A stretch of 64,000 nt of DNA from Arcobacter sp. F155 (lineage in GTDB: Bacteria; Campylobacterota; Campylobacteria; Campylobacterales; Arcobacteraceae): positions 1 to 64,000 of the forward strand of contig NZ_PDJU01000007.1 in NCBI RefSeq assembly GCF_004116455.1, in the 5' to 3' direction. The translations under genes were made by a program, and so were the position numbers. A model generated the notes under the pieces. The model saw nothing but the letters and a program-made list of their open reading frames with translations. It had not been told where the DNA came from and made no database searches. Below, one piece after another: positions 34,626-43,513 of the stretch. How positions within the stretch are numbered: position 1 is the stretch's first letter; each line of letters starts with the position of its first letter.

Positions 34626-36869
34626 TTATTGTGTACTTTTTGTGGTACTTGGTTCTAAAGCTTTATATGTAAAACTAAACTCATCTTTTACAAAATCAAT
34701 TTTAACTTGACCACCTTTTTTAAGTCTGCCAAATAAAATTTCATCAGTAAGTACATTTTTAATCTTATCAGAAATAACTCTATTAAGAGGTCTAGCACCC
34801 ATTGTTTTATCATAACCAAGTCTTGCTAACTCATTTTTAGCTTTAGCTGTTATAGAGATTTTAATCTTCTTATTCTCTAACTGTTTTTCTAAATCTAAAA
34901 CAAATTTACCAGCTACTTTAGCAACAATATCTTGCTCTAAGGCTGCAAAAGGTACTGTTGCATCAAGTCTATTTCTAAACTCAGGAGCAAAGAATTTATT
35001 TACAGCTTTATCTTCATTTAATGAATCATTTTTAGCAAACCCCATAACATTTGCTTCACTTGCCCCAAGGTTTGAAGTCATAATTAATACAACATTTTGG
35101 AAGTCTGCTTTATTTCCACTATTGTCTGTTAACTCTGCATTGTCCATAACTTGAAGTAAAATAGACATTAAATCAGGGTGTGCTTTTTCAATCTCATCAA
35201 GTAATAACACACAATGAGGATGTTTTCTAATAGCTTCAGTTAATAATCCACCATTTTCAAAGCCAACATATCCCGCAGGTGCTCCAATAAGTCTTGATAC
35301 TGTATGAGCTTCCATATATTCACTCATATCAAATCTTTCAAAATGAATTCCTAATTGATTTGATAACTCTTTTGCAACTTCAGTTTTACCAACACCAGTA
35401 GGTCCAGTGAAAAGGAAACTTCCAATTGGTTTTTTATCAAGTCCAAGTCCAGCTTTATTTCTTTTGATTGATTGAACAATTGTAGAAATAGCTGTATCTT
35501 GACCAAATACTCTTTTTTGCATTCTAGATTCAAGATTTTTAAGTAATGATACATCTGATTTTGTAGCTGATTTAGAAGGAACATGTGCCATTCTTGCAAC
35601 TGTATCTTCAATATCTTTTTGTAAAATTTTTACATTCTTTTTGTTTACTTTTGCATACTCGATTTTTTTACTAGCTCCGGCTTCATCAATAACATCAATT
35701 GCACTATCAGGTAAAAATCTATCCGAGATATACTTCTTACTTAATTCAACGGCTGATTCAATAGCAGAGCTTGTATAACTTACATTATGGAACTCTTCAT
35801 ATTTTGGTTTTAATCCATCTAAAATTGTAATTGCATCTTCTACACTTGGCTCATCAATATCAACTTTTGCAAATCTTCTACTTAAAGCCTTGTCTTTAGA
35901 AAAATCATTTCTAAACTCTGAGAAAGTAGTTGCACCAATACATTTTAGTTTTCCATTTGCAAGCATTGGTTTTAAGATATTTGAAGCATCCATCGCACTT
36001 CCACCAACACTTCCAGCTCCCACAATTGTATGAATTTCATCAATAAATAAAATTGCATTAGGAATTTTTACTATCTCTTTTAAAAGGGATTTTAGCTTTT
36101 TCTCAAAATCACCTCTATATTTAGTTCCTGCAACCATTGAACCCATATCTAAAGAGTATACTTTAGCGTCTTCTAAAAATTCAGGTACTCTTTTATTTGC
36201 AATTTCTAAGGCTAAACCTTCTGCTATTGCTGTTTTACCAACACCTGGTTCTCCTACTAAAATAGGATTATTTTTCTTTCTTCTTCCAAGAATTTGAATA
36301 ACTCTACTTATTTCAGTTGTTCTTCCAATTACAGGGTCAATATCACCTTTTTTAGCAACTTCAACAAGCTCAGTTGAGTTTTTGTCTAAAACCTTATTAT
36401 CATCTTTTTCTTCTTTATTTCCTAGCTCGTCTACTTCATTTTCATTTTCTCTATGAGAAATCTCTTCTAGGATATCAATTCTTTCTACACCTGCTGATTT
36501 TAGGATATATGTTGCATAGGATTTATCATTTTTTAATATAGCAACAAACATATCCTCTACACTAGCATTTCCTCTTCCACTAGTTTGAGTATGGGCTACC
36601 ATATTCTCAATTGTAGAAGTTAGTGTAAGAGTTTCAATTGGCTCATCTTCAACATTTTCAGGGAAAACAGGAGTATTCTCTTCAATATATTTTTTAATCT
36701 CATTAAATATTTTTTCTTGGTCAAGTCCTAAATCTACAAATAGATTTTCAATAACCTCATCATGCAGAAGCATAAGAAAAATATGTTCTACTGTTAAATA
36801 CTCGTGTCTGCTTTTTTTAGCATAACTTACAGCTTGCCCAAATATATTTCTTAATTCTTTACTTATCAT
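34626..36869 (-). CDS. clpA: ATP-dependent Clp protease ATPase subunit ClpA
   Basis: 747-residue AAA+ unfoldase that feeds ClpP. N-terminal repeat domain (about 1-145) binds ClpS; first AAA module has GEPGVGKTAIAEG and LFIDEIHTIVGAG; second has GPTGVGKTEVAKE and LLLDEIEKAHPDL. The MANGKLKCIGATTFSEFR-like region and SRRFAKV are typical. Length and the clpS neighbour (3-base gap) distinguish it from ClpB. With Bpt at 26083-26820 it completes a leucine N-degron route. Confidence 0.96.
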   Translation of the reverse strand: MISKELRNIFGQAVSYAKKSRHEYLTVEHIFLMLLHDEVIENLFVDLGLDQEKIFNEIKKYIEENTPVFPENVEDEPIETLTLTSTIENMVAHTQTSGRGNASVEDMFVAILKNDKSYATYILKSAGVERIDILEEISHRENENEVDELGNKEEKDDNKVLDKNSTELVEVAKKGDIDPVIGRTTEISRVIQILGRRKKNNPILVGEPGVGKTAIAEGLALEIANKRVPEFLEDAKVYSLDMGSMVAGTKYRGDFEKKLKSLLKEIVKIPNAILFIDEIHTIVGAGSVGGSAMDASNILKPMLANGKLKCIGATTFSEFRNDFSKDKALSRRFAKVDIDEPSVEDAITILDGLKPKYEEFHNVSYTSSAIESAVELSKKYISDRFLPDSAIDVIDEAGASKKIEYAKVNKKNVKILQKDIEDTVARMAHVPSKSATKSDVSLLKNLESRMQKRVFGQDTAISTIVQSIKRNKAGLGLDKKPIGSFLFTGPTGVGKTEVAKELSNQLGIHFERFDMSEYMEAHTVSRLIGAPAGYVGFENGGLLTEAIRKHPHCVLLLDEIEKAHPDLMSILLQVMDNAELTDNSGNKADFQNVVLIMTSNLGASEANVMGFAKNDSLNEDKAVNKFFAPEFRNRLDATVPFAALEQDIVAKVAGKFVLDLEKQLENKKIKISITAKAKNELARLGYDKTMGARPLNRVISDKIKNVLTDEILFGRLKKGGQVKIDFVKDEFSFTYKALEPSTTKSTQ

Positions 36870-36872
36870 TTT

Positions 36873-37172
36873 TTATTCTTCTTCCATAATAGCTTTAAGA
36901 GGGAAACCTTTCTCTCTAGCAAGTGTTTTTACTTGAGCAACTTTTGTAGAAGCAATTTCATGGCTATAAATTCCACAAACTTCTCTTCCATTGTTATGTA
37001 TATTTAACATGATTTGAGTTGCTTCATCAACAGTTTTTCTAAATATATTTGTTAATACATCAATAACAAAATCCATAGTTGAATAATCATCGTTTAATAA
37101 AATCACCTTGTATTTTTTTGGTTCTGAAACCTCTAAATTACTGTCCAATTCTATCTCTAATTCATTTGCCAC
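36873..37172 (-). CDS. clpS: ClpS adaptor
   Basis: 99-residue N-degron adaptor for ClpAP. The family signature YKVILLNDDYSTMDFVIDVL is near residues 22-41, followed by HNNGREVCGIYSHEIASTKV. It binds substrates with bulky hydrophobic N-termini and delivers them to ClpA. The start is GTG six bases after AAGGTG. clpA follows after three bases, and a TATAAT box lies upstream. Confidence 0.95.
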   Translation of the reverse strand: MANELEIELDSNLEVSEPKKYKVILLNDDYSTMDFVIDVLTNIFRKTVDEATQIMLNIHNNGREVCGIYSHEIASTKVAQVKTLAREKGFPLKAIMEEE

Positions 37173-37201
37173 CTAGTTCACCTTTTGTTTAATCTATGAA
37201 T

Positions 37202-37207
37202 ATTATA
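37202..37207 (-). promoter_or_regulatory. clpS-clpA -10 box
   Basis: TATAAT on the minus strand, 30 bases upstream of the clpS GTG, in the 93-base gap after the GGDEF-EAL gene. The -35 region is T-rich without a good hexamer. Confidence 0.5.
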
Positions 37208-37265
37208 ACTAAAAAACTGATTAGCTTGGTAAAAGAAAGAGTCAAATAAATATTTTAAGCTATAT

Positions 37266-39497
37266 TTATATTTTACGTTTTATGAACTTTATTAACTCTT
37301 CTTTTGAAAGTGGTTTACTGAAGTAATATCCTTGATAAATATCACATCCAAAACTTTCTAAAAGTTCTAACTCTTTTTGTTCTTCCACGCCTTCTGCTAC
37401 AACTTTTAAATTTATATCTTTTCCAATATTTACAATTGATTTTACAAGCTTCATATTTTCATCATTTAAAAACATATTGTGAATAAAAGACTTATCAATT
37501 TTTAATTCAGAAATAGGAAGTTTACTTAAAATACTTAATGAAGAATAACCTGTTCCAAAGTCATCTAAAGAGATACTCACATTGTATGATTTGATTGTAT
37601 TTAAAAACAGTATAATTCTTTTTACATCCCCAACAAAGATATTCTCAGTTATCTCAATCATAAACTTATCATTTGGGAAACTACTATTTAAAATCACTTT
37701 TTTAAATCTATTCATCTCTTTTATTGATACTAATTGCCTTGGAGAAACATTTACAGAAAGTGTAAACTCTTTTGAAGTCTCTTTCCAAACCTCTTTTATA
37801 TCTGCTTGGGCTTTTTTTATTACAAACTCGCCAATGTCATTTATAATTCCACTTTTCTCAGCAACTTTGATAAACTTTTCAGGGGATACAAAACCTAGCT
37901 TTTTGTTATTCCATCTAAGTAAAGCCTCTACTCCTATAACCTCATGGGTTTTTGAATTGATTTTAGGCTGATATACTAAAGAAAACTCATTATTGTGAAT
38001 AGCTTGTCTAAGTTGTGTTTCTATTTGAACAATTTCTTTTGTATTTCCATAAATTGCCTTTGAGAAAATCACATAAGAGTTTTTATTCTCTTTTGCTTTA
38101 TATAAAGCCATATCTGCTTGGTTTAAAAGCTCTGAAGTTGTAGTTTTACTTTTGTTATATCTAGAAATACCAATACTTACACCAGTAAATAGTTCAATTT
38201 CCCCTATTTTAAAGTTATTTGAGAAGATATCTAAGATTTTCTTTGCAATTGTTCTAACTGTTTCTTCACTTCTTTCATCAATTAAAACAATAAACTCATC
38301 TCCAGCATTTCTTGCAATAAAATCTTTTTTAAATAATCTTGCTTTTAAACGCTTTGCAACATCTTTTAAAAGTTTATCTCCAACTAGATGCCCATAGGTA
38401 TCATTTATATATTTAAAGTTATCAAGGTCTAAGAAAAATACATAAAAGTTTTTAGCTTCTTGCATTCTTTTACTAATCTCTTGATTTAATGAATATCTAT
38501 TATAAACTCCCGTTAAAGTATCATGGTTTGCGATATATCTTAGTTCATTTCTTGTACGTGTTTGTATTTTAATACTATAACTAAATAAGAAATATAAAAT
38601 TCCAAGAAGAATAAATAGTAAAACCATAGAGATTATAAGTTTTTTATTAAAATCTTTTGTCACTACTTCATAGGAAATAGAAACCAATGAAAACAAGTCA
38701 TACTCTTCTATGTAAATTACAGACATCATGCATTTTTTGCCATTTGTAGTAACTGTTATAACATCAGGAGTAAGCTCTTTTATTTTATCAATTTGTCTAA
38801 ATTTATTAAAATCATACTCATTAGAATAAGTCTCTTCTAAAGTTTTAGTAAGTGGTGTTTCAAACTGTATAAAACCATCACTTCTGATTAGTTGTACCTT
38901 TAGATTGCTTGGTAACTCTTTTAGATTAAATACACTACTTTCTCCATCGACTTGTATTCCAGCAGTCATTACTAAAGGGGTTTTTCCTGTTTTATCCTGA
39001 ACTCCCATTCTAATTGGAATAACCCACTTTCCAAGGTTTTCCATAAAGTAGCTTCTACCTAAGTGCATTTTTTGACTATCTCTTGCTTCTTCAAAACTTT
39101 TACTTGTAAGTTTATTGTCCATTAAATTAGGTAAGTTAGTCAAGCTATCAATTGTAGAAACTAATATTAACTGACCATCATATTGAGCTAAACCAAAGGC
39201 AACTATTCCTTTATTTACTCTTTTCATATCATTGATTAGTTTTCTTCCATTTTCTGGATTATTTAAAGCGTCAAGCTCTAAAAGGTTCTCACCTAATATT
39301 TTTAAAGTAGACTCTTTATTTCTAAAAGAGGAAATTGTACTTTGAACACTGATTTTATTAAAATTTGTTAAGTTTTCCGCATACTTGTTTTTATTTATAA
39401 TCCATTCATAATAAAAAATAAAAATTGCAGCTGTTAGAATCAATACACTAACAACGATATAAACAAGCCAAAAGTTAACTTCTTTGAGCTTTGACAT
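37266..39497 (-). CDS. Cache-GGDEF-EAL c-di-GMP turnover protein
   Basis: 743 residues with membrane segments at about 10-30 and 288-308 enclosing a Cache-like periplasmic sensor. The GGDEF domain (about 325-485) has AGDEF, an accepted active variant; the RxxD inhibition site reads FKKD and is lost. The EAL domain (about 495-740) has EALLRWNN, ENI-containing EITENIF, SLDDFGTGYSS, KIDKSFI and VAEGVE, all consistent with an active phosphodiesterase. ATG follows TAGGA. It is separated from bioD by a divergent promoter region of 116 bases. Confidence 0.93.
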   Translation of the reverse strand: MSKLKEVNFWLVYIVVSVLILTAAIFIFYYEWIINKNKYAENLTNFNKISVQSTISSFRNKESTLKILGENLLELDALNNPENGRKLINDMKRVNKGIVAFGLAQYDGQLILVSTIDSLTNLPNLMDNKLTSKSFEEARDSQKMHLGRSYFMENLGKWVIPIRMGVQDKTGKTPLVMTAGIQVDGESSVFNLKELPSNLKVQLIRSDGFIQFETPLTKTLEETYSNEYDFNKFRQIDKIKELTPDVITVTTNGKKCMMSVIYIEEYDLFSLVSISYEVVTKDFNKKLIISMVLLFILLGILYFLFSYSIKIQTRTRNELRYIANHDTLTGVYNRYSLNQEISKRMQEAKNFYVFFLDLDNFKYINDTYGHLVGDKLLKDVAKRLKARLFKKDFIARNAGDEFIVLIDERSEETVRTIAKKILDIFSNNFKIGEIELFTGVSIGISRYNKSKTTTSELLNQADMALYKAKENKNSYVIFSKAIYGNTKEIVQIETQLRQAIHNNEFSLVYQPKINSKTHEVIGVEALLRWNNKKLGFVSPEKFIKVAEKSGIINDIGEFVIKKAQADIKEVWKETSKEFTLSVNVSPRQLVSIKEMNRFKKVILNSSFPNDKFMIEITENIFVGDVKRIILFLNTIKSYNVSISLDDFGTGYSSLSILSKLPISELKIDKSFIHNMFLNDENMKLVKSIVNIGKDINLKVVAEGVEEQKELELLESFGCDIYQGYYFSKPLSKEELIKFIKRKI

Positions 39498-39613
39498 AAA
39501 ATTCCTATAAAAATAATTTGCAAATAAATATATATAATTTAATAAAAAATATACAATATATAGTTTTTAATTTTACTTAGGTAGAATTCCAAACAAAAGA
39601 TAAAAGTAAGATT

Positions 39614-40222
39614 ATGAAAGAAACAATTTTTATTACAGCTACAAATACCGATGTTGGCAAAACTTTCGCTTGCGAAAAGTTTATTAGATATTACTCAAAA
39701 AAAGGTTTAAAAGTAGGATACTTTAAACCTATTGAAACGGGAGTAATAAGCTCTCCTTTAGATGGTTCTAAAATGCTAAACTTAGTAAAAGAGTTAAATC
39801 CATCTTTTGATTTTGATATGAAAGATGTAGTTCCTTATCAATTCAAACTTCCTGCAGCTCCATTTGTTGCTAAAAATGATACAAAAATAGATTTAGATTT
39901 TTTATTGGCAAAAAAGAAAGAACTTGAAGCAAAGTGTGATATTTTGATTATTGAAGGTGCTGGTGGACTTATGGTTCCTATTGAAAAAGATTTTTTTATT
40001 ATTGATTTGATAAAATTCTTTAAAGCAGAAGCAAAACTTATAACACCATCAAAACTTGGGTGTATAAATGATACTTTACTCTCTATAAATGCTTTAAAAG
40101 CAAAAGAGATAGAGTTTGAATGGTATATAAATCTATTTTTAGATAAAGATGAGTTCCCTGAAGTGACTTTACCTTTTTATAAAGATTATTTTAAAGAGAT
40201 AAAATACCTTCAAGACATATAG
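39614..40222 (+). CDS. bioD: Dethiobiotin synthetase
   Basis: BioD closes the ureido ring of dethiobiotin with ATP and CO2, the penultimate biotin step. 202 residues. The P-loop is ATNTDVGKTF at about 9-18, with KPIETGV and IIEGAGGLMVPI downstream. No strong Shine-Dalgarno is seen before the ATG. It is a single gene here, without bioA/B/F. A hairpin at its 3' end also serves the convergent ccsBA gene. Confidence 0.93.
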   Translation: MKETIFITATNTDVGKTFACEKFIRYYSKKGLKVGYFKPIETGVISSPLDGSKMLNLVKELNPSFDFDMKDVVPYQFKLPAAPFVAKNDTKIDLDFLLAKKKELEAKCDILIIEGAGGLMVPIEKDFFIIDLIKFFKAEAKLITPSKLGCINDTLLSINALKAKEIEFEWYINLFLDKDEFPEVTLPFYKDYFKEIKYLQDI

Positions 40223-40251
40223 AAATCAGATAATTTTTCTATTTCTATATG
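40216..40251. terminator. Bidirectional hairpin between bioD and ccsBA
   Basis: CATATAGAAAT / ATTTCTATATG is a perfect 11-base stem with a 14-base loop, spanning both stop codons of the convergent genes. Confidence 0.6.
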
Positions 40252-43200
40252 CAAGAACTATAAGTACTAAAATTACTACTAAAGTAACTGGTACAAAAGT
40301 AGGAATAGGAACAGGGTCACCTGCTGCATAAGAGTGTTTTCCTGCAAGATAATAGTTTACTCCAAAGTATGTCATAATAATTGAAGTATACGAAATTGTA
40401 GTTAAAACTGCAAATACAAAATCAGATAAAACATCTTTTATATATTTTAAGTGAATGATAATTGCATAAATAATAATAGATACTAAAGTCCAAGTCTCTT
40501 TTGGATCCCATCCCCAATATCTTCCCCATGATTCATTTGCCCAAATACCACCAAGGAAGTTTCCAATCACAAGAAGAACAAGTCCTATTAAAATAGACAT
40601 TTCATTTATTCTATTTGACTCTTTTATACTAACTAAGATATTAAAAAACTTATCATCCTCTTTTTTAGGATTTGCTAAAGCAAAAAGAACTAAACATAAA
40701 AATCCAAGTAAACAAGAAAGCCCTAAAAATCCATAACTAGCAGTAATAACACTCACATGAATAGTTAGCCAGTATGATTTTAATACTGGAACTAACGTTG
40801 TGATTTGTGGCTCCATCCATGAAAGATGAGCTACAAAAAGAGTGATTCCACTTAAGATAGTAGTTGTTGATAAAGCAAGAATTGACTGCTTTGAGAAAAA
40901 GATTCCTGCTAAAACTATCGCCCATGAGATATAAATCATTGATTCATAACCATTTGACCAAGGAGCATGTCCTGCAACATACCATCTTAATCCTAGAGCA
41001 AAAGTATGAAAAATAAAAGCTATTACAAGTAATGATAAAACTATTTTAGAAATTTTTTCTAGTTTTACTTCACTTTTAAATATATTTATAAAAATTAAAA
41101 CTAATAAAAAGAATCCAAGAATTAAATAAACAGGAGTTAGATTTTCAAAAATATTGTATTTATTAAAAGTTAGCTCTGCTTTGATTTTTAAATCACTTGG
41201 AATAACATTTGTATTTGCATTTTGTTTTTGGTAGTTTATAATATTTTCTAAAGAAGCATCAACCTCATCCCAAGAAACTTTATCTTTTGTTGCCAAATCA
41301 AGTTTTAAATAATAGTCTTGCATTAAGTTCTTTATAGTTTCTGAATCTTTTGAAATAAGTAAATTTACTGCTTCATTTGTATTTAGCCACTTATTATTTG
41401 TATCACCTTTTTTAGGGAATACTCTTAAAAAATCACCCGTAAAAAGAGTGTATGCAATATTTAATCTCTCATCAACTTTTATTAAATCTTTATCAAACTC
41501 ATCTCTTAAAGAGCTTTTCTTTTTATTAGCTATTTCTAAATGACCTTCTAGTTTATAAAAGCCCTCTTTTGTATAAATATCATTAAAAGAGATAGTCTTT
41601 GCACTTTTTTCTACATCAACTATTGATTTTAATCTCTCACTTTTTACTTTTATAAAATCTACTTCTTGCCATACTTTTGGATATAACATCATACTTAAGA
41701 AAAATTGATTGGCATCTAAACCATAAACACTACTTTTTCTTGTGATTTTATTTATTATTTCTATTGCTAAAGAGTTTACAGGTTTGATTCTTCCTTGATA
41801 ATCTTGAACTAAAAGAGAACCAAACTTTGTTGCATGAGTTTTATCTATATTTAAAACTTTAGGATTATTCTCTAATACAGTATTTGCAAAACTATTTGTT
41901 TGCATAAAGAACATACTAAAAGCAACAAGAATAAAACTAACCACAGCTTTTTTCGCATAATATATTTTCTTTATACTCTCTACATCATATTTTTTTGAAC
42001 TAAGCTTTTTTAGTCTTCCTTTTTTTACAAAAAGGCTTAATAAAAGTCCTGTAAACAGTAAAAAATACCCTATATAAGTAGGAACTTTACCTGGGTCTTT
42101 ATTTACTAAAAGTATTGTTCCATCTTCATTTTCTGTGTAAGATGACTGAAATAGTCTATATCCATTGTAATCTAAAGTATTATTCATATAAATTGTGTAC
42201 TCTAATGTATTTTTATTTTCTGTGTCATAAATTTTAATATCACTCTCATAAGCAGAAGGAGCATTTGAACCAGGATATCTATGAAGTCTAAAGTCATTTA
42301 ACATAATAGAAAAAGGAAGTTTCAACTGCTTTGTTCCCCATTGTAAAGTTAACTTTTCTCCTTCGATATCAATATTTCTTTTAAAGCCAGTGAAACCACT
42401 TTTTCCAAATAAAGATAGCTCTTGTTTTTTACCATCAATTAATAAATCTAAAACAACAGCAGATAATCTCTTGTTTTCAGGAATTTCTTCACTTCCATGT
42501 ACAGTTTTTACTTCACCTTTTAATGAAGCTTCATTTATTATAAACTGTGTTTGCCCTACTTTATAAATAACATCTGTAAATAACTGCTCTTTTTGATTTG
42601 CTTTTATTGTTTTAGTTGAAGAGTAATCTTTTGTAAAAAGAGTTGTTTCAAGATTTGAACTATATAAAATCTTTTCTGCACTTGTTTCAAAATGAACATA
42701 GGCTTTATCACTATTTTTAACACTATTATTTAAAGAGAAGTCTAAAAACTTCGTTGTTTTCGTCTGCTTATCCCTTAAATCAATACTTTTAGCCTCTTTA
42801 AAACCTTTTACAATAATATTAATCATAGGTTTTCCATTTTCACTTGGAACAATTCTTTCAACAGCATTATCTACAAATCTGTTTAATTTTATCTCTATAT
42901 CTTTATCTTTTATATTTGTATCATATGAAAAACTATCTTGAGCTAATTTTGTCATCAATACTTTCTTATCGTATATTAATCTTTCATCTTTATATACTTT
43001 TATGTACTCATCACTAGAGTACATTTTATTTTCCATTCGTCCTTCATATATAGTGATATTTGCTTCATAGCCCATATATCTAGTTAAAGCAGAACCTACA
43101 AAAATAAATACTAATGAAATATGAATCATAAATAAAAAGAATTTATCTTTTTTATACATTTTAAAGACAAAGATATTTACTATTACTGCAACTGTAAGTA

Positions 43201-43366
43201 AAAGCATTAGAAGTTCAAACCAAGTTTGCCCATAAATAAAAGATTTAGCTCCTAATGGGCCAAAATCATTTTCAATAAATGTTGCAATTGCACATGAAAG
43301 TGCAAAAAATAGTAAAAGCACAACAACAATTGGCATTGAGAATATAGTTTTAAGTTTTTTTAACAT
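40226..43366 (-). CDS. ccsBA: Fused ResB/ResC (CcsBA) cytochrome c synthase, NrfI candidate
   Basis: 1046-residue membrane protein combining both parts of system II cytochrome c maturation: an N-terminal ResB/Ccs1 half with membrane segments near 10-90 and 440-500 and a large periplasmic domain, and a C-terminal ResC/CcsA half with many membrane segments from about 770. The heme-handling tryptophan-rich motif WGRYWGWDPKETW is at about 943-957. It carries heme outward and attaches it to CXXCH apocytochromes. The gene follows nrfHA on the same strand. In Wolinella the equivalent neighbour NrfI attaches heme to the CXXCK site of NrfA, so a NrfI role is plausible; a general CcsBA role is equally possible. 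Confidence 0.93.
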   Translation of the reverse strand: MLKKLKTIFSMPIVVVLLLFFALSCAIATFIENDFGPLGAKSFIYGQTWFELLMLLLTVAVIVNIFVFKMYKKDKFFLFMIHISLVFIFVGSALTRYMGYEANITIYEGRMENKMYSSDEYIKVYKDERLIYDKKVLMTKLAQDSFSYDTNIKDKDIEIKLNRFVDNAVERIVPSENGKPMINIIVKGFKEAKSIDLRDKQTKTTKFLDFSLNNSVKNSDKAYVHFETSAEKILYSSNLETTLFTKDYSSTKTIKANQKEQLFTDVIYKVGQTQFIINEASLKGEVKTVHGSEEIPENKRLSAVVLDLLIDGKKQELSLFGKSGFTGFKRNIDIEGEKLTLQWGTKQLKLPFSIMLNDFRLHRYPGSNAPSAYESDIKIYDTENKNTLEYTIYMNNTLDYNGYRLFQSSYTENEDGTILLVNKDPGKVPTYIGYFLLFTGLLLSLFVKKGRLKKLSSKKYDVESIKKIYYAKKAVVSFILVAFSMFFMQTNSFANTVLENNPKVLNIDKTHATKFGSLLVQDYQGRIKPVNSLAIEIINKITRKSSVYGLDANQFFLSMMLYPKVWQEVDFIKVKSERLKSIVDVEKSAKTISFNDIYTKEGFYKLEGHLEIANKKKSSLRDEFDKDLIKVDERLNIAYTLFTGDFLRVFPKKGDTNNKWLNTNEAVNLLISKDSETIKNLMQDYYLKLDLATKDKVSWDEVDASLENIINYQKQNANTNVIPSDLKIKAELTFNKYNIFENLTPVYLILGFFLLVLIFINIFKSEVKLEKISKIVLSLLVIAFIFHTFALGLRWYVAGHAPWSNGYESMIYISWAIVLAGIFFSKQSILALSTTTILSGITLFVAHLSWMEPQITTLVPVLKSYWLTIHVSVITASYGFLGLSCLLGFLCLVLFALANPKKEDDKFFNILVSIKESNRINEMSILIGLVLLVIGNFLGGIWANESWGRYWGWDPKETWTLVSIIIYAIIIHLKYIKDVLSDFVFAVLTTISYTSIIMTYFGVNYYLAGKHSYAAGDPVPIPTFVPVTLVVILVLIVLAYRNRKII

Positions 43367-43384
43367 GATAAATTGCCTTGGTAT

Positions 43385-43480
43385 TTTGTATTAGCACATG
43401 TAAGTAACATCAAGATTTAATTAAGTAAGGAGATGATTGCAATGAAAGTCATTGATGTTACTTACATGTACCAATAGAAA
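43385..43480. repeat. Inverted-repeat element between nrfA and ccsBA
   Basis: Two 18-base perfect arms, 43396-43413 and 43452-43469 (TTGATGTTACTTACATGT reading outward from each arm), are separated by 38 bases. Similarity runs on for about 11 more bases outside each arm with three mismatches. Inside, CAATGA-AAG-TCATTG (43440-43454) is a second, mutually exclusive stem. Each arm also contains an imperfect dyad ATGTTACTTACAT. On the minus strand TTGATG, a 17-base spacer and TACAAA could be the ccsBA promoter, which would make the arm an operator. The function is unknown. Confidence 0.7.
43442..43477 (+). CDS. Possible 11-residue small protein or leader peptide
   Basis: ATG at 43442 encodes MKVIDVTYMYQ followed by TAG. 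AAGGAG (43427-43432) lies nine bases upstream, an excellent Shine-Dalgarno in this genome. A terminator hairpin begins five bases after the stop and has a T-rich tail on this strand. Codons 4-9 are made of the right arm of the inverted repeat, so in RNA the upstream arm could pair with the coding part. No convincing promoter is seen upstream on this strand, and the ORF is short enough to be chance. The gene runs opposite to nrfA and ccsBA. Confidence 0.35.
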   Translation: MKVIDVTYMYQ

Positions 43481-43481
43481 C

Positions 43482-43503
43482 AAAGAGAACCGAAGTTCTC
43501 TTT
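43482..43503. terminator. Strong hairpin terminator after nrfA
   Basis: Nine-base perfect stem AAAGAGAAC / GTTCTCTTT. Read on the nrfA strand the loop is TTCG closed by C-G, a very stable UUCG tetraloop, followed by GTTTCT. On the plus strand a T-rich tail (ATTTTATATTTT) follows, so it may stop transcription both ways. Confidence 0.85.
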
Positions 43504-43513
43504 ATTTTATATT

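Noticed and set aside
37582-37971. 129-codon plus-strand open frame opposite the EAL domain
   Set aside because: Antisense shadow of conserved EAL motifs with no ribosome-binding site.
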